A stretch of DNA of 64,000 nucleotides from Egibacteraceae bacterium (GCA_030447925.1 JAUJNX010000001.1:1146973-1210972); one strand, 5' to 3'; shown: positions 17,535 to 26,421, counted from the first letter of the stretch. Notes: generated by a model from the letters alone, not told the origin. Made by a program: numbers and translations.

Positions 17535-19024
17535 GCGCGGTCGCGGGCGGTGTCGACCTCGACCTGGCGGGGGGGAGGATCGGCGGTCTGGTCCGGGCCG
17601 CCGACGACGAGTTCTTCGCCGCCAAGGAGCGCCTGATCGACCCGGCGCCGCCGCAGGCGTGGCCCGGGCGGTTCGGCGACCGCGGCGCGGTCATGGACGG
17701 CTGGGAGAGCCGCCGGCGGCGGACGCCCGGCGACGACCGCTGCCTGGTCCGCCTCGGCGTCCCCGGCGTGGTCCGCACGGTGGTCGTGGACACCACCCAC
17801 TTCCGCGGGAACCACCCCGCCGCCTTCACGCTGGAGGGCTGCACCGCCCCCGCGCTGGCCACCCCCGACGACCTCGCCGCCCGGGACTGGACGGTGCTGG
17901 TCCCGCGGACCCCCCTCCAGGGCGACGCGGTCCAGCCGTTCGCGGTCGCGGCGCCGGTGCGGATCACCCACGCCCGCCTGACCATCCACCCCGACGGCGG
18001 CGTCGCCCGGCTGCGGCTGCTCGGCGTCCCCGTCGCCGACCTGCGCGAGGTCGCGACCCCCGGCGGGCGCCTGGACCTCGCCTCGGTCGCGTCCGGCGGC
18101 CTGGCCCTGGCCTGCAGCGACATGTTCTTCTCCTCCCGCCACCACCTGGTCATGGTCGGCGACGCCCGCGACATGGGTGACGGCTGGGAGACGCGGCGGC
18201 GGCGCGGGCCCGGCGGGGACTGGGCCGTCGTGCGCCTGGCCGCGACCGGCACCGTCGACCGCGTCGAGATCGACACCTCCCACTTCGTCGGCAACCACCC
18301 GGCCACGGCCGCCGTCGACGTGGCCCACGCCCCGGACGCGGGGCCGGGAGACGTCGAGGGGCTGGCCTGGGAGGAGCTGCTGGCCCCGTCGCCGCTGGGC
18401 CCGCACCTGCGCCACGCCTTCCCCGTCTCCGGCGCCGGGCCCGCGACCCACGCCCGCCTGCGCGTCGAGCCCGACGGCGGCGTCGCGCGGCTGCGCCTGT
18501 GGGGCACCGTCAGCGAGGACGGCTGGCGCTGGGCCGCCGCGGACTGGCTGGACGTGCAGCCCCGCGACCTCGCCGTCGCCGACCTGCTCGCCTGCTGCGG
18601 GTCCACCCGCTGGGCCGGGGCGATGGCCGACCGCCGGCCGTTCGGCGGGGCGGACGGCCTGTGGCGCGCGGCCGACGAGGCCGACGCCGCCCTGGGGCCG
18701 GGCGACTGGCTGGAGGCCCTGGCCGCGCACCCGCGCATCGGCGAGCGCGAGCGGCCCGTGTCCGCCTGGTCGCGCCAGGAGCAGTCGCGCGCGGCGACCG
18801 CGGACGCGGCGGTCGCCGAGCTGGTCGCCGCGGGCAACCGCGCCTATGAGGACCGCTTCGGCCACACCTTCGTGATCCGTGCCGCGGGGCGGTCGGCCGA
18901 CGAGGTCCTCGCCGACCTCACCGCCCGGCTCGGCAACGACCCGGACACCGAGCTGCGCGTCGCCGCGGGCCAGCAGGCCGAGATCACGCGCCTGCGCCTC
19001 GCCAAGCTGGTGCGGCCGGCCTGA
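17531..19024 (+). CDS. Fused allantoicase / OHCU decarboxylase
   Basis: The 497-residue protein joins two steps of the pathway. Residues about 1-335 are two allantoicase repeats, each with DGWE-type and [10 protein letters not shown] or [10 protein letters not shown] motifs; this part splits allantoate into ureidoglycolate and urea. Residues about 345-497 are OHCU decarboxylase, which turns the unstable urate oxidation product into S-allantoin; catalytic His is in [10 protein letters not shown] and Glu in WSRQEQSRA. The join has no stop or frame change, and both domains look complete. The two activities are not consecutive: OHCU decarboxylase acts before allantoinase and allantoicase after it. 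GTG overlaps the allB stop. Confidence 0.9.
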   Translation: MSAVAGGVDLDLAGGRIGGLVRAADDEFFAAKERLIDPAPPQAWPGRFGDRGAVMDGWESRRRRTPGDDRCLVRLGVPGVVRTVVVDTTHFRGNHPAAFTLEGCTAPALATPDDLAARDWTVLVPRTPLQGDAVQPFAVAAPVRITHARLTIHPDGGVARLRLLGVPVADLREVATPGGRLDLASVASGGLALACSDMFFSSRHHLVMVGDARDMGDGWETRRRRGPGGDWAVVRLAATGTVDRVEIDTSHFVGNHPATAAVDVAHAPDAGPGDVEGLAWEELLAPSPLGPHLRHAFPVSGAGPATHARLRVEPDGGVARLRLWGTVSEDGWRWAAADWLDVQPRDLAVADLLACCGSTRWAGAMADRRPFGGADGLWRAADEADAALGPGDWLEALAAHPRIGERERPVSAWSRQEQSRAATADAAVAELVAAGNRAYEDRFGHTFVIRAAGRSADEVLADLTARLGNDPDTELRVAAGQQAEITRLRLAKLVRPA

Positions 19025-19026
19025 CC

Positions 19027-19350
19027 GTGGGCATCAGCACCCACGTCCTGGACACCGCCGCCGGCACCCCCGCGCCCGGGGTGGCGGTGACCCTGGACCG
19101 CCGCGACGGCGAGATCTGGGTCCGCCTGGCCGAGGCCGTGACCGACGACGACGGCCGCGCGGTCCTCCTTCCCGGCCCGCTGCCGGCGCCCGGCGCGCAC
19201 CGGCTGGTGTTCGCCACCGGCGCGTACCTGGGCGGCGCGGGGTTCCACCCCGAGGTGCCGGTCGTGTTCACCGTCGCCGACCCGGCGGCCCGGCTGCACG
19301 TGCCCCTGCTGCTCAGCCCGTTCGGCTACACGACCTACCGCGGGAGCTGA
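19027..19350 (+). CDS. uraH: 5-hydroxyisourate hydrolase
   Basis: The 107-residue transthyretin-like protein begins ISTHVLDTAAGTPAPGVAV and ends with the diagnostic YRGS (FGYTTYRGS). It hydrolyses 5-hydroxyisourate, the uricase product, to OHCU. GTG at 19027 starts two bases after the preceding stop. It sits between the fused decarboxylase and uricase genes, so all three urate-to-allantoin enzymes are in one operon. Confidence 0.95.
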   Translation: MGISTHVLDTAAGTPAPGVAVTLDRRDGEIWVRLAEAVTDDDGRAVLLPGPLPAPGAHRLVFATGAYLGGAGFHPEVPVVFTVADPAARLHVPLLLSPFGYTTYRGS

Positions 19351-19356
19351 CCGCCG

Positions 19357-20175
19357 ATGACGCGCCTGGTGTCCGACCGCTACGGCAAGGCGGGTATCCG
19401 CCTGGTCCAGGTGACCCGCGGCCCGGGCGCGCACGAGGTCACCGACCTGACCGTCGACGTCCTGCTGACCGGGGACTTCGCCGCCGCCTACCTCGAGGGC
19501 GACAACCGCGACGTGCTGCCGACCGACACCCTGCGCGGCACCGTCTACGCCTTTGCCGGGGACGGACCGGTGGGCGAGCCCGAGATGTTCGGACTGCGCC
19601 TGGCCCGGCACTTCCTCAGCGCGTCACCGGCGGCGGGAACGGCCGAGGTCGCCCTGGTCGGCGACCCCTGGGTGCGGCTGGGGCCGCACGGGTTCCGCCG
19701 CGACGGCGGCTGGCGGCGCACCGCCCGGGCGGTCGCCGGCCGCGACGGCGAGGCGGTCTTCGGCGGGGTCCGCGACCTCGTGCTGCTGAAGACCGCGGGG
19801 TCGGCCTTCTCCGGGTTCCCGCGCGACGCCTACACGACGCTGGAGGAGACCGAGGACCGGCTGATGGCGACCGCGGTCGAGGCCGAGTGGCGCTACGGCC
19901 CGGGCGCCGACCACGGCGCCTGCGCCCGCGAGCTGCCGGCGGTCCTGGCGTCGGCGTTCGACGCGCACGACAGCCGGTCGGTGCAGCACACGATGGCGGC
20001 GATGGCCGCCGCCGCCCTTGACGCCCGTGGCGAGCTCGACGAGATCCGCATGGTCCTGCCCAACCGCCACCACCTGCCCGTCGACCTGACCCCCTACGGG
20101 CGCGAGGACCGCGGCGAGGTGTTCGTCGCCACCGACCGCCCCTACGGCCACATCGAGGGGACGTTCCGCCGGTGA
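19357..20175 (+). CDS. Urate oxidase (uricase)
   Basis: The 272-residue cofactor-free uricase has the catalytic lysine region YGKAGIRLVQVTRG, the threonine segment GDNRDVLPTDTLRGT, the FSGFPRDAYTTL motif and PNRHHLPVDLTPYG. It converts urate to 5-hydroxyisourate with oxygen, releasing peroxide. It is two tunnelling-fold repeats long, as normal. ATG at 19357 is six bases after uraH, and its stop overlaps the next GTG. The urate would come from xanthine dehydrogenase and 8-oxoguanine deaminase on the opposite strand. Confidence 0.95.
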   Translation: MTRLVSDRYGKAGIRLVQVTRGPGAHEVTDLTVDVLLTGDFAAAYLEGDNRDVLPTDTLRGTVYAFAGDGPVGEPEMFGLRLARHFLSASPAAGTAEVALVGDPWVRLGPHGFRRDGGWRRTARAVAGRDGEAVFGGVRDLVLLKTAGSAFSGFPRDAYTTLEETEDRLMATAVEAEWRYGPGADHGACARELPAVLASAFDAHDSRSVQHTMAAMAAAALDARGELDEIRMVLPNRHHLPVDLTPYGREDRGEVFVATDRPYGHIEGTFRR

Positions 20176-21431
20176 CCCTCCTGGGCGAGGCGCTGCTGGC
20201 CGACCTGGACGCCCGCGTCGGGCGGGCGAACGCCGAGGTCGCCCGGCTGTACCCCGGCGACCGCGTCGACCGCCAGCCGACCTCCACCGTCTACGTGCCC
20301 GCCGACCGGGTGGGCGCCGACCTGACCGCGCGCCACGGCGGCGAGGCGCTGCGCCTGCTCGACGCCCACGCGCCGGACGGCGCCGCGCTGGTCGCGGGGT
20401 TCGGCCTCGAGGACCTGGGCGGCGGGTGGGACCCCGACGACCTGCGCGCCGGGGTCGCCGCCAAGCTGGACCGCGAGCCGGTCGAGGACCTGCGCGTCGA
20501 CTTCGAGGACGGCTACGGGCGCCGGCCCGACGACGAGGAGGACCGCGACGCCGACCGCGCGGGGGCGGCGCTGGCGGCGATCCTGGACGGCCCGCGGGCG
20601 CCCTGGTCGTGCGGGGCGCGGGTGAAGTCCTTCGCCGACGGGCTGCACCAGCGCAGCCTGCGCACCCTCGAGCGGTTCCTCGTCGCGCTGCTCGACGGCA
20701 CGGGCGGGGTGCTCCCGGGCGGCTTCGTGCTGACCCTGCCGAAGATCACCACGCCCGACCACGTCGCGCTGTTCGCCGGGGCGCTGGCGGCGCTGGAGGG
20801 GGCCGCCGGGCTGGACGCGGGCGCGCTGCGCTTCGAGCTCCAGATCGAGACGACCCAGGCGGTGATCGCCGCGGACGGGCGGATCGCCCTGCCGGGGCTG
20901 GTCGCGGCGGGGGACGGGCGGGTGACCGCGGCGCACTTCGGCACCTACGACTACACCGCGGCGTGCGGGCTGCCGGCCGCGGAGCAGCGGCTGGACCACG
21001 CCGCCTGCGACCACGCCCGCCACCTGCTGCAGGTCGCGCTGGCGGGCCGGGGCGTGCGGGTGTCGGACGGGTCGACCAACGTCGTGCCCGCGGGGGACAC
21101 GACGGCCGAGGTCACCGCGGCCTGGCGCACCCACGCCCGCCTGGTCCGCCGGTCCCTGGCCCACGGTTTCCCGCAGGGCTGGGACCTGGTTCCCGCCCAC
21201 CTCCCCAGCCGCTACGCCGCGGTCCAGGCCGTCCACCTCGCCGCCTTGGAGGACGCCATCCCGCGGGTCGCCGCGTGGACCGCCGGCACGACCGCCGCCG
21301 GCGTCCTGGACGAGCCGGCTACCGTCACCGGCCTGCTCACGACCCTCCGCCGCGCCATCGACTGCGGCGCGACCACCCCCGCCGCCGTCCTCACCGCCAC
21401 CGCCCTGGACCCCGCCCGCCTCGCCCGCTGA
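20172..21431 (+). CDS. Aldolase-like protein (DUF6986 type, HpcH/HpaI-CitE superfamily)
   Basis: The 419-residue protein resembles a group found in actinobacterial allantoin clusters. Seen: VEDLRVDFEDGYG (metal/substrate acidic motif), ARVKSFADGLHQRSLRTLE, LTLPKITTPDHV, RFELQIETTQAV and HFGTYDYTAACG, all in the order of the PEP-utilising/CitE-like TIM barrel. Its job is not established to my knowledge. The pathway ends in ureidoglycolate or glyoxylate, and no ureidoglycolate lyase is present, so it may condense glyoxylate with another compound or act on ureidoglycolate; both are inference. Its 3' end overlaps the convergent RusA-like gene by 41 bases. Confidence 0.7.
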   Translation: MTLLGEALLADLDARVGRANAEVARLYPGDRVDRQPTSTVYVPADRVGADLTARHGGEALRLLDAHAPDGAALVAGFGLEDLGGGWDPDDLRAGVAAKLDREPVEDLRVDFEDGYGRRPDDEEDRDADRAGAALAAILDGPRAPWSCGARVKSFADGLHQRSLRTLERFLVALLDGTGGVLPGGFVLTLPKITTPDHVALFAGALAALEGAAGLDAGALRFELQIETTQAVIAADGRIALPGLVAAGDGRVTAAHFGTYDYTAACGLPAAEQRLDHAACDHARHLLQVALAGRGVRVSDGSTNVVPAGDTTAEVTAAWRTHARLVRRSLAHGFPQGWDLVPAHLPSRYAAVQAVHLAALEDAIPRVAAWTAGTTAAGVLDEPATVTGLLTTLRRAIDCGATTPAAVLTATALDPARLAR

Positions 21432-22074
21432 CCCGCCCGATCACGTCCACCTCCAGGGCCGGCCCCCGGGGGGTGCGCGTGATCCGCAGCCAGGTGACGC
21501 GGTGATCGTTGGGCGAGAACTCCAGGTGTCCCGATGGGTCACGGCCCAGCACGGCCTCGAGACCGTCGAGAATCGGCTTCAGGAGATCCTTCAGCGAGGT
21601 CGGCGTCCGCACCCGAACGTCGACCGCGACCTCGCCGTCCAGCGGTTGCGCGCCCCACCCGTCCGCGACGACGCCGCGCCAGACTCGCTTGGCGACAGCG
21701 TCGCCGTCCCTCGGCAGGGCCGGCGCGGACACCGACGCGACCAGTGGCCCCGGCGGGACGGCCCGGCCGACGTCGTCCGCTCCCGTGAGGATGACCGTCA
21801 ACCCCACCGGCACCCCTGCGCCCTTGACCGCCAGCAAGGCGTCGAGGTCGGGGAAGCCCCGCTGGAAGGCGCCCGCGTCGCGGAGGGCGTCGAGCGCCGG
21901 GCGCGCCAGGTTGTCGACGTCGATGCGGCGCCGTCCCGGTTCGAGGCGGAACGCGAGGACGACGCCCCGGTGCCCGCGTGCGCTGGGGGGCACCGCGGCG
22001 GCGATGGCCTCGCGCCACCCCCGCTCGCGCCGGTCCTCACCGGCGATCGGGGGGCCAAGGACCTCGAAGCGCAC
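21391..22074 (-). CDS. Protein with two RusA-like (Holliday junction resolvase-fold) halves
   Basis: The 227-residue product contains two similar stretches. The first (about 1-110) runs from RFEVLGPPIAGEDRRERGW to RRIDVDNLARPALDALRDAG, with the DVDNL motif of the RusA fold. The second (about 135-227) has VRTPTSLKDLLKPILDGLEA and FSPNDHRVTWLRITRT, matching the same fold with the first Asp replaced by Lys-Asp. Known RusA is a dimer of about 120 residues, so this may be an internal duplication. The GTG at 22074 was chosen as the start of the conserved sequence. The function is unknown; nuclease activity is only suggested by the fold. Confidence 0.55.
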   Translation of the reverse strand: MRFEVLGPPIAGEDRRERGWREAIAAAVPPSARGHRGVVLAFRLEPGRRRIDVDNLARPALDALRDAGAFQRGFPDLDALLAVKGAGVPVGLTVILTGADDVGRAVPPGPLVASVSAPALPRDGDAVAKRVWRGVVADGWGAQPLDGEVAVDVRVRTPTSLKDLLKPILDGLEAVLGRDPSGHLEFSPNDHRVTWLRITRTPRGPALEVDVIGRVSGRGGRGPGRWR

Positions 22075-22125
22075 GGTTCCAGGGTCCCCGCTCCGGCAGC
22101 TCCCCACCCGGCGGAACCGGCGGCG

Positions 22126-23295
22126 TCAGCCGGTGGGGGCCCGGTCGCGGGGGACCTCGCCGAGAGCGCCAGCGCCCTCCATCGCCAGGGCCTCCTCGGA
22201 GTTCATCGGGCCCGTCCTTCCCCCAGGTGGCGGCGCCGCGCGCGCGGGAGCGAGGGGGAGGAGGTGGCGGAGGTCGTGGACGGCGGTGCGGGCGGCGCGG
22301 GTGGCGCCGATGGTGCTGGCGGAGGGGCCGTAGCCGACCAGGTGGATCCGGGGGTCGCGGGCGGTGCGGGTGCCGATCATGGTGATCCCGCCGGACGGCT
22401 CACGCAGGTGCAGCGGGGCGAGGTGGTCCAGGGCCGCGCGGAAGCCCGTGCACCACAGGATCACGTCGGCGCGCACCGACCGCCCGTCGTCCCAGGCGAC
22501 CCCGGCGGGGGTGATGCGGTCGAACATCGGCAGGCGCACCAGCGCGCCCCGGTCGCGCGCCGCCGCGACCGCGGGCGTCAGGCCCAGCCCGGTCACGCTG
22601 ACGACGCTCTCGGGGCGCAGGCCCGCGCGCACGCGCTGCTCGACCCGGGCGACCGCCGCGCGGCCCGCGTCCTCGTCGAAGGGGCCGTCGTGCCAGACGG
22701 GCTCGCGCCGGGTGACCCAGGTCGTGGTCGTGATCTCGCTGATCTCGGCGAGCAGCTGGACCCCCGAGGCGCCCCCGCCGACCACGACGACGTGGCGGCC
22801 GCGGAACTCCCCGCGGGACCGGTAGTCCGCGGTGTGCAGCTGGCGCCCGCGGAAGCTCGCCTGCCCGGGGTAGGACGGCCAGAACGGCCTGGTCCACGTG
22901 CCGGTCGCGTTGATCAGCCCCCGCGCCACCCAGGTGCCGGCGGGGGTCTCCACGGCCAGGCGGCCGTCGTCGCGGGGGCGCACCGCGCGCACCGGGACGG
23001 GTCGCCGGACGGGCAGGTCGAAGGCGCGCTCGTAGGCGCCGTAGTAGCCGGCGACGACCTCGCGGGCGGGGCGGTCGGGGTCGGCGTCGGGCAGGGGCAT
23101 GCCGGGCAGCGGGTGGATCCGGTGGACGGTCCCCAGCCGCAGCGAGTCCCACCGGTGCCGCCACGCGCCGCCCGGCCCGTCGTTGCCGTCCAGGACGACG
23201 AAGCCGTCGCCCGGCGCCACGCCGCGGTCGCGCAGGAACCAGGCGCTGGACAGCCCCGCCTGCCCCGCGCCGATGACGACGACGTCGATGTCCAC
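22126..23295 (-). CDS. FAD/NAD(P)-binding flavin monooxygenase-like protein
   Basis: The 389-residue protein starts with VVVIGAGQAGLSSAWFL (FAD Rossmann motif) and has a second dinucleotide motif VVVVGGGASGVQLLAEI at about 165, plus ATGTWTRPF, as in CzcO-like flavin-containing monooxygenases. It probably uses NADPH and oxygen to oxidise a small molecule; the substrate is unknown. The ATG start at 23295 leaves 10 bases to the upstream luciferase-like gene on the same strand, so the two may be co-transcribed. Confidence 0.85.
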   Translation of the reverse strand: MDIDVVVIGAGQAGLSSAWFLRDRGVAPGDGFVVLDGNDGPGGAWRHRWDSLRLGTVHRIHPLPGMPLPDADPDRPAREVVAGYYGAYERAFDLPVRRPVPVRAVRPRDDGRLAVETPAGTWVARGLINATGTWTRPFWPSYPGQASFRGRQLHTADYRSRGEFRGRHVVVVGGGASGVQLLAEISEITTTTWVTRREPVWHDGPFDEDAGRAAVARVEQRVRAGLRPESVVSVTGLGLTPAVAAARDRGALVRLPMFDRITPAGVAWDDGRSVRADVILWCTGFRAALDHLAPLHLREPSGGITMIGTRTARDPRIHLVGYGPSASTIGATRAARTAVHDLRHLLPLAPARAAPPPGGRTGPMNSEEALAMEGAGALGEVPRDRAPTG

Positions 23296-23305
23296 GGCGA
23301 GGCCG

Positions 23306-24358
23306 CTACACCGCGGCGGGGGCCGCGTTCCGGCGCGCGACCTCGGCGCGGACGATCGGCGCGACCTCGCCGGCGAACAGCTCGATGGCGCGCAGGACCT
23401 GGTCGTGGGGCATGGTCCCCGCGCTGATCTGGAGCAGGAAGCGCTGGTGGCCGAAGACCTCGTGCTGGAACAGGATCTTCTCGGCCACCTGCTGGGGGCT
23501 GCCGACGACCAGCGCGCCGTGCAGGGCGCGCAGGGACTCGAACTGCTGGTGGGTGAGCGGGGCCCAGCCGCGCTCGCGGCCGATCCGGTTCATCATCAGC
23601 GTGAAGGGCTGCTCGTACTCCCGCGCGGCCTGCTGGGAGGTGTCCGCGACGTAGCCCAGCGAGTTGATGCCCACCGGCAGGCCCTCGTGGCCGGCGCGCG
23701 CGGCGGCCAGGCGGTAGCGGTCGACCAGCGGGGCGAAGCGCTCCGGCTCCCCGCCGATGATGGCGACGGCCAGCGGCAGGCCGAGCAGCCCGGCGCGGAC
23801 CACCGACATCGGCGACCCGCCGACGGCGACCCAGACGGGCAGGGGGTCCTGGACGGGGCGCGGGTAGACGCCCTGGCCGGTCAGCGCGGGGCGGTGGCGC
23901 CCGGACCAGGTGACGTGCTCGCCGGCGCGGATGGCCAGGAGCAGCTCGAGCTTCTCGGCGAACAGCTCGTCGTAGTCGTCCAGGTCGTAGCCGAACAGCG
24001 GGAAGCTCTCGATGAACGAGCCCCGCCCGGCCATGACCTCCGCCCGCCCGCCCGACAGCAGGTCCAGGGTGGCGAAGTCCTGGAAGACCCGGACGGGGTC
24101 GTCGGAGCTGAGCACCGACACGGTGCTGGTCAACCGGACGCGCGTGGTGCGGGTCGCCGCGGCGGCCAGGACGACGGCGGGGGAGGAGACCACGAAGTCT
24201 GGGCGGTGGTGCTCGCCGACGCCGACGACGTCGAGGCCGAGCCGGTCCGCGACGTCGATCTCCTCGAGCAGGTCGCGCACGCGCTGCTGCGGGCTGGTCG
24301 TCTGACCCGTGCGCGGGTCCGGGGTCAGCTCGCCGAAGGTGTAGATGCCGAGTTCCAT
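23306..24358 (-). CDS. LLM-class flavin-dependent oxidoreductase
   Basis: The 350-residue bacterial-luciferase-like protein has [60 protein letters not shown] and [19 protein letters not shown], in the order of the TIM-barrel LLM family. Members use reduced FMN and oxygen, and need a reductase not evident here. It lies divergent to the HhH protein and just upstream of the flavin monooxygenase on the same strand. The substrate cannot be told. Confidence 0.88.
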   Translation of the reverse strand: MELGIYTFGELTPDPRTGQTTSPQQRVRDLLEEIDVADRLGLDVVGVGEHHRPDFVVSSPAVVLAAAATRTTRVRLTSTVSVLSSDDPVRVFQDFATLDLLSGGRAEVMAGRGSFIESFPLFGYDLDDYDELFAEKLELLLAIRAGEHVTWSGRHRPALTGQGVYPRPVQDPLPVWVAVGGSPMSVVRAGLLGLPLAVAIIGGEPERFAPLVDRYRLAAARAGHEGLPVGINSLGYVADTSQQAAREYEQPFTLMMNRIGRERGWAPLTHQQFESLRALHGALVVGSPQQVAEKILFQHEVFGHQRFLLQISAGTMPHDQVLRAIELFAGEVAPIVRAEVARRNAAPAAV

Positions 24359-24405
24359 GCGCGGGCAAACACCTCCGGGCGGCGCGCTGTTCCCGCGCGC
24401 GGCGC

Positions 24406-24411
24406 TAGGGT
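24406..24411 (+). promoter_or_regulatory. -10 box of a leaderless promoter
   Basis: TAGGGT lies six bases before the ATG at 24418 and points away from the divergent LLM gene. Confidence 0.55.
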
Positions 24412-24417
24412 CCCGGC

Positions 24418-24981
24418 ATGGGACTGCAGCTCAGCCAGCAGCCGGAGGCCGACGCGCTGCTCGACCGCGACCCGCTCGCGCTGCTGATCGGCATGGTGCT
24501 GGACCAGCAGATCCCGCTGGAGCGGGCGTTCGCCGGGCCGTACGAGCTGTCGCGGCGCCTGGCCCGCGACCTCGACGCCCGCGACCTGGCCGCCCGGGAC
24601 CCCGAGGAGCTCGCGGCGGTCTTCGCCCAGCGGCCCGCGCTGCACCGCTTCCCGGGGTCGATGGCCAAGCGCGTCCAGGAGCTGTGCCGCCAGGTCGCCG
24701 ACCGCTACGACGGGGACGCGGCGGCGGTGTGGCGCGACGCCGCGGACGGCCCCGACCTGCTGCGGCGCATCGCCGACCTGCCCGGCTTCGGGGCGCAGAA
24801 GGCGCGCATCTTCGTCGCGCTGCTCGGCAAGCAGCTGGGGGTCACCCCGCCGGGCTGGCGGGAGGCTGCGGACCCCTACGGCGAACCGGGCAGCCTGCGC
24901 TCGGTCGCCGACATCACCGACCGGGCGTCCCTCGAGCAGGTGCGGGCGGCGAAGGCCGCCGCGCGGGGTCAGGGCGGGTAG
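24418..24981 (+). CDS. HhH-GPD-type DNA repair-like protein
   Basis: The 187-residue protein belongs to an actinobacterial HhH-GPD group. It has [20 protein letters not shown] near the N-terminus and the helix-hairpin-helix region [20 protein letters not shown] at about 120. Related DNA glycosylases remove damaged bases, with a catalytic Asp downstream of the hairpin; here that region ([14 protein letters not shown]) keeps aspartates but is not a clear match, so activity is uncertain. The leaderless promoter fixes the start. Its end overlaps the convergent ABM gene by 13 bases. Confidence 0.8.
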   Translation: MGLQLSQQPEADALLDRDPLALLIGMVLDQQIPLERAFAGPYELSRRLARDLDARDLAARDPEELAAVFAQRPALHRFPGSMAKRVQELCRQVADRYDGDAAAVWRDAADGPDLLRRIADLPGFGAQKARIFVALLGKQLGVTPPGWREAADPYGEPGSLRSVADITDRASLEQVRAAKAAARGQGG

Positions 24982-25526
24982 AGCCAGGACCGCAGCAGGC
25001 GGGTCAGCGGCGGCATGACGCCCCAGGTCATCACCGGGACGAGCACCAGGGTGGTGACGGCGGTCCGCAGCGCCAGCGGCAGCTCCGCCAGGACCGGCCC
25101 GGTGGCCAGCGACAGGGCCACCACCAGCAGGTAGATCACCGGCGCGGTGATCACCGCGGTCTTCCAGCGCGGGGGCGGTGGGACGGGCCGGCGGCCGGGG
25201 AGCGCGAACCAGCCGTCCAGCCCGCTGACCACCTGGAGGCGGGCGCTGCCCTCGGTGAGCGGCTCGGCCCGCCGCAGCCAGCGGGCGCGCTCGGCGCTGG
25301 CGTTCCAGCGCGCCAGGTCCGCGGAGGTCGCGAAGCGGTAGACGATCACGAGGTCGGTCTGGTCGGGCGGCGCGGGACGGTGGACCTCCGCGCCGAGGTG
25401 GCCGGGGAACGCCGCGGCCGCCGCCACCACGCCCCGCGCCCACGCCTCCAGGTCCGCCTCCCGGCCCGGGCGCGGGGTGCGCGACAGGACCAGCGTCACC
25501 GGCGCGCCCTCCGCGGGGGCGGTCAC
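24969..25526 (-). CDS. ABM-domain protein with C-terminal membrane segments
   Basis: The 185-residue protein has an antibiotic-biosynthesis-monooxygenase-like domain (about 10-110; TLVLSRTPRPGREADLEAW, VIYRFATSADLARWNASAE) followed by two hydrophobic helices (AVITAPVIYLLVVALSLA and LRTAVTTLVLVPVMTWGVMP). Such membrane-bound ABM proteins are common but uncharacterised. The GTG start at 25526 overlaps the SnoaL gene stop as GTGA, so the pair is translated together. Control by the divergent HxlR regulator is likely. Confidence 0.78.
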   Translation of the reverse strand: MTAPAEGAPVTLVLSRTPRPGREADLEAWARGVVAAAAAFPGHLGAEVHRPAPPDQTDLVIVYRFATSADLARWNASAERARWLRRAEPLTEGSARLQVVSGLDGWFALPGRRPVPPPPRWKTAVITAPVIYLLVVALSLATGPVLAELPLALRTAVTTLVLVPVMTWGVMPPLTRLLRSWLYPP

Positions 25527-25960
25527 CAGGAGTCGCGGCCGCCGGCCCCGACCAGCCCGAGCTGGCGCATCATGCTCAGCGAGTCGGTGGTGGCCCAGTG
25601 CTCGACGACCTTGCCGTCCCGCCAGCGGGCCCAGCGGGTCTCCCGCCACTCCGCCCGGCGCTGCGTGGGCGGGGTCCCGAAGAAGTCGCCCGTGTGCGTC
25701 CCGGCGCAGTGCAGGCGGACGGCGGTGACGTCGATGCCGTCGAAGGCGACGTGCTCGACGGTGTAGCGCAGGTCGGGGAAGCCGGTGCGCACGCCGTCCA
25801 GGGCGGCGCGGACGCCGGCGAGGCCGGCCTCGTCGTCGCCGGCGTTGTGGTCGACGACGTGCTCGTCGATCAGCGCGTAGGCGTCCTCCATCCGGTCGTC
25901 GTTCCAGGCGTCGTACAGCGCGGCGATGCGCCGCCGGTGGTCGCCGATGTCCTCGGTCAC
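25523..25960 (-). CDS. SnoaL-like polyketide cyclase / ester cyclase family protein
   Basis: The 145-residue alpha+beta barrel protein has RRIAALYDAWNDDRMEDAYAL, DFFGTPPTQRRAEWRETRWA and WRDGKVVEHWATTD, the layout of SnoaL-like or NTF2-fold proteins. Most members of this type have unknown small-molecule substrates. It is divergent from the HxlR regulator with a palindromic operator between them, and it is coupled to the ABM gene. An inducible detoxification or quinone-handling role would fit HxlR biology but is inference. Confidence 0.8.
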   Translation of the reverse strand: MTEDIGDHRRRIAALYDAWNDDRMEDAYALIDEHVVDHNAGDDEAGLAGVRAALDGVRTGFPDLRYTVEHVAFDGIDVTAVRLHCAGTHTGDFFGTPPTQRRAEWRETRWARWRDGKVVEHWATTDSLSMMRQLGLVGAGGRDSW

Positions 25961-26037
25961 GCACAGCTCCAGTGGGTCGCGCGGGCGGTCCTGCCAGGTC
26001 GGGGGGACCGTAAGCGGCTGGACTCGGGACCGGAAGT

Positions 26038-26055
26038 AGGAACAAAATTGTTCCC
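26038..26055. promoter_or_regulatory. Palindromic operator for the HxlR regulator
   Basis: GGAACAAAATTGTTCC (26039-26054) is a near-perfect palindrome ending one base before the HxlR start codon. The CAAAAT in its centre is placed like the -10 box of a leaderless promoter. A bound regulator would block its own transcription and probably that of the divergent SnoaL/ABM pair. Confidence 0.65.
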
Positions 26056-26421
26056 ATGACCGTCGCGAACCTGAACAGCGCCCGCTGCGCCTCCCGCCAC
26101 GCGCTCGACCTGATCGCCGACAAGTGGACGGTGCTGGTCGTGCGCGCGCTCGAGGACGGGCCCCAGCGCTACGAGGGGCTGCGCCGCAGGATCGACGGCA
26201 TCTCCAAGCGCATGCTCACCCACACGCTGCGGGAGCTCGAGGCGAACGGGCTGGTCCTGCGCGACGTGCGCCAGGCCGTCCCGCCGCACGTCGAGTACAG
26301 CCTGACGCCGCTGGGGCAGACGCTGCGCACGCCCATCGCGGTGCTGGCGGCCTGGGCCGAGCAGCACATGGACGACGTCCAGGCTGCCCAGCGCGCCGCC
26401 GCCCGCCCCGACCCCGCCTGA
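26056..26421 (+). CDS. HxlR-family transcriptional regulator
   Basis: The 121-residue winged-helix protein begins with CASRHALDLIADKWTVLVV and contains RYEGLRRRIDGISKRMLTHTL and LREL-ANGLV-type HxlR sequences, then VEYSLTPLGQTLRTPI. HxlR regulators respond to electrophiles, aldehydes or redox changes and usually control a neighbouring divergent gene. A conserved cysteine lies near the N-terminus (ARCAS), as in redox-sensing members. The palindrome directly before its start supports autoregulation. Confidence 0.9.
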   Translation: MTVANLNSARCASRHALDLIADKWTVLVVRALEDGPQRYEGLRRRIDGISKRMLTHTLRELEANGLVLRDVRQAVPPHVEYSLTPLGQTLRTPIAVLAAWAEQHMDDVQAAQRAAARPDPA

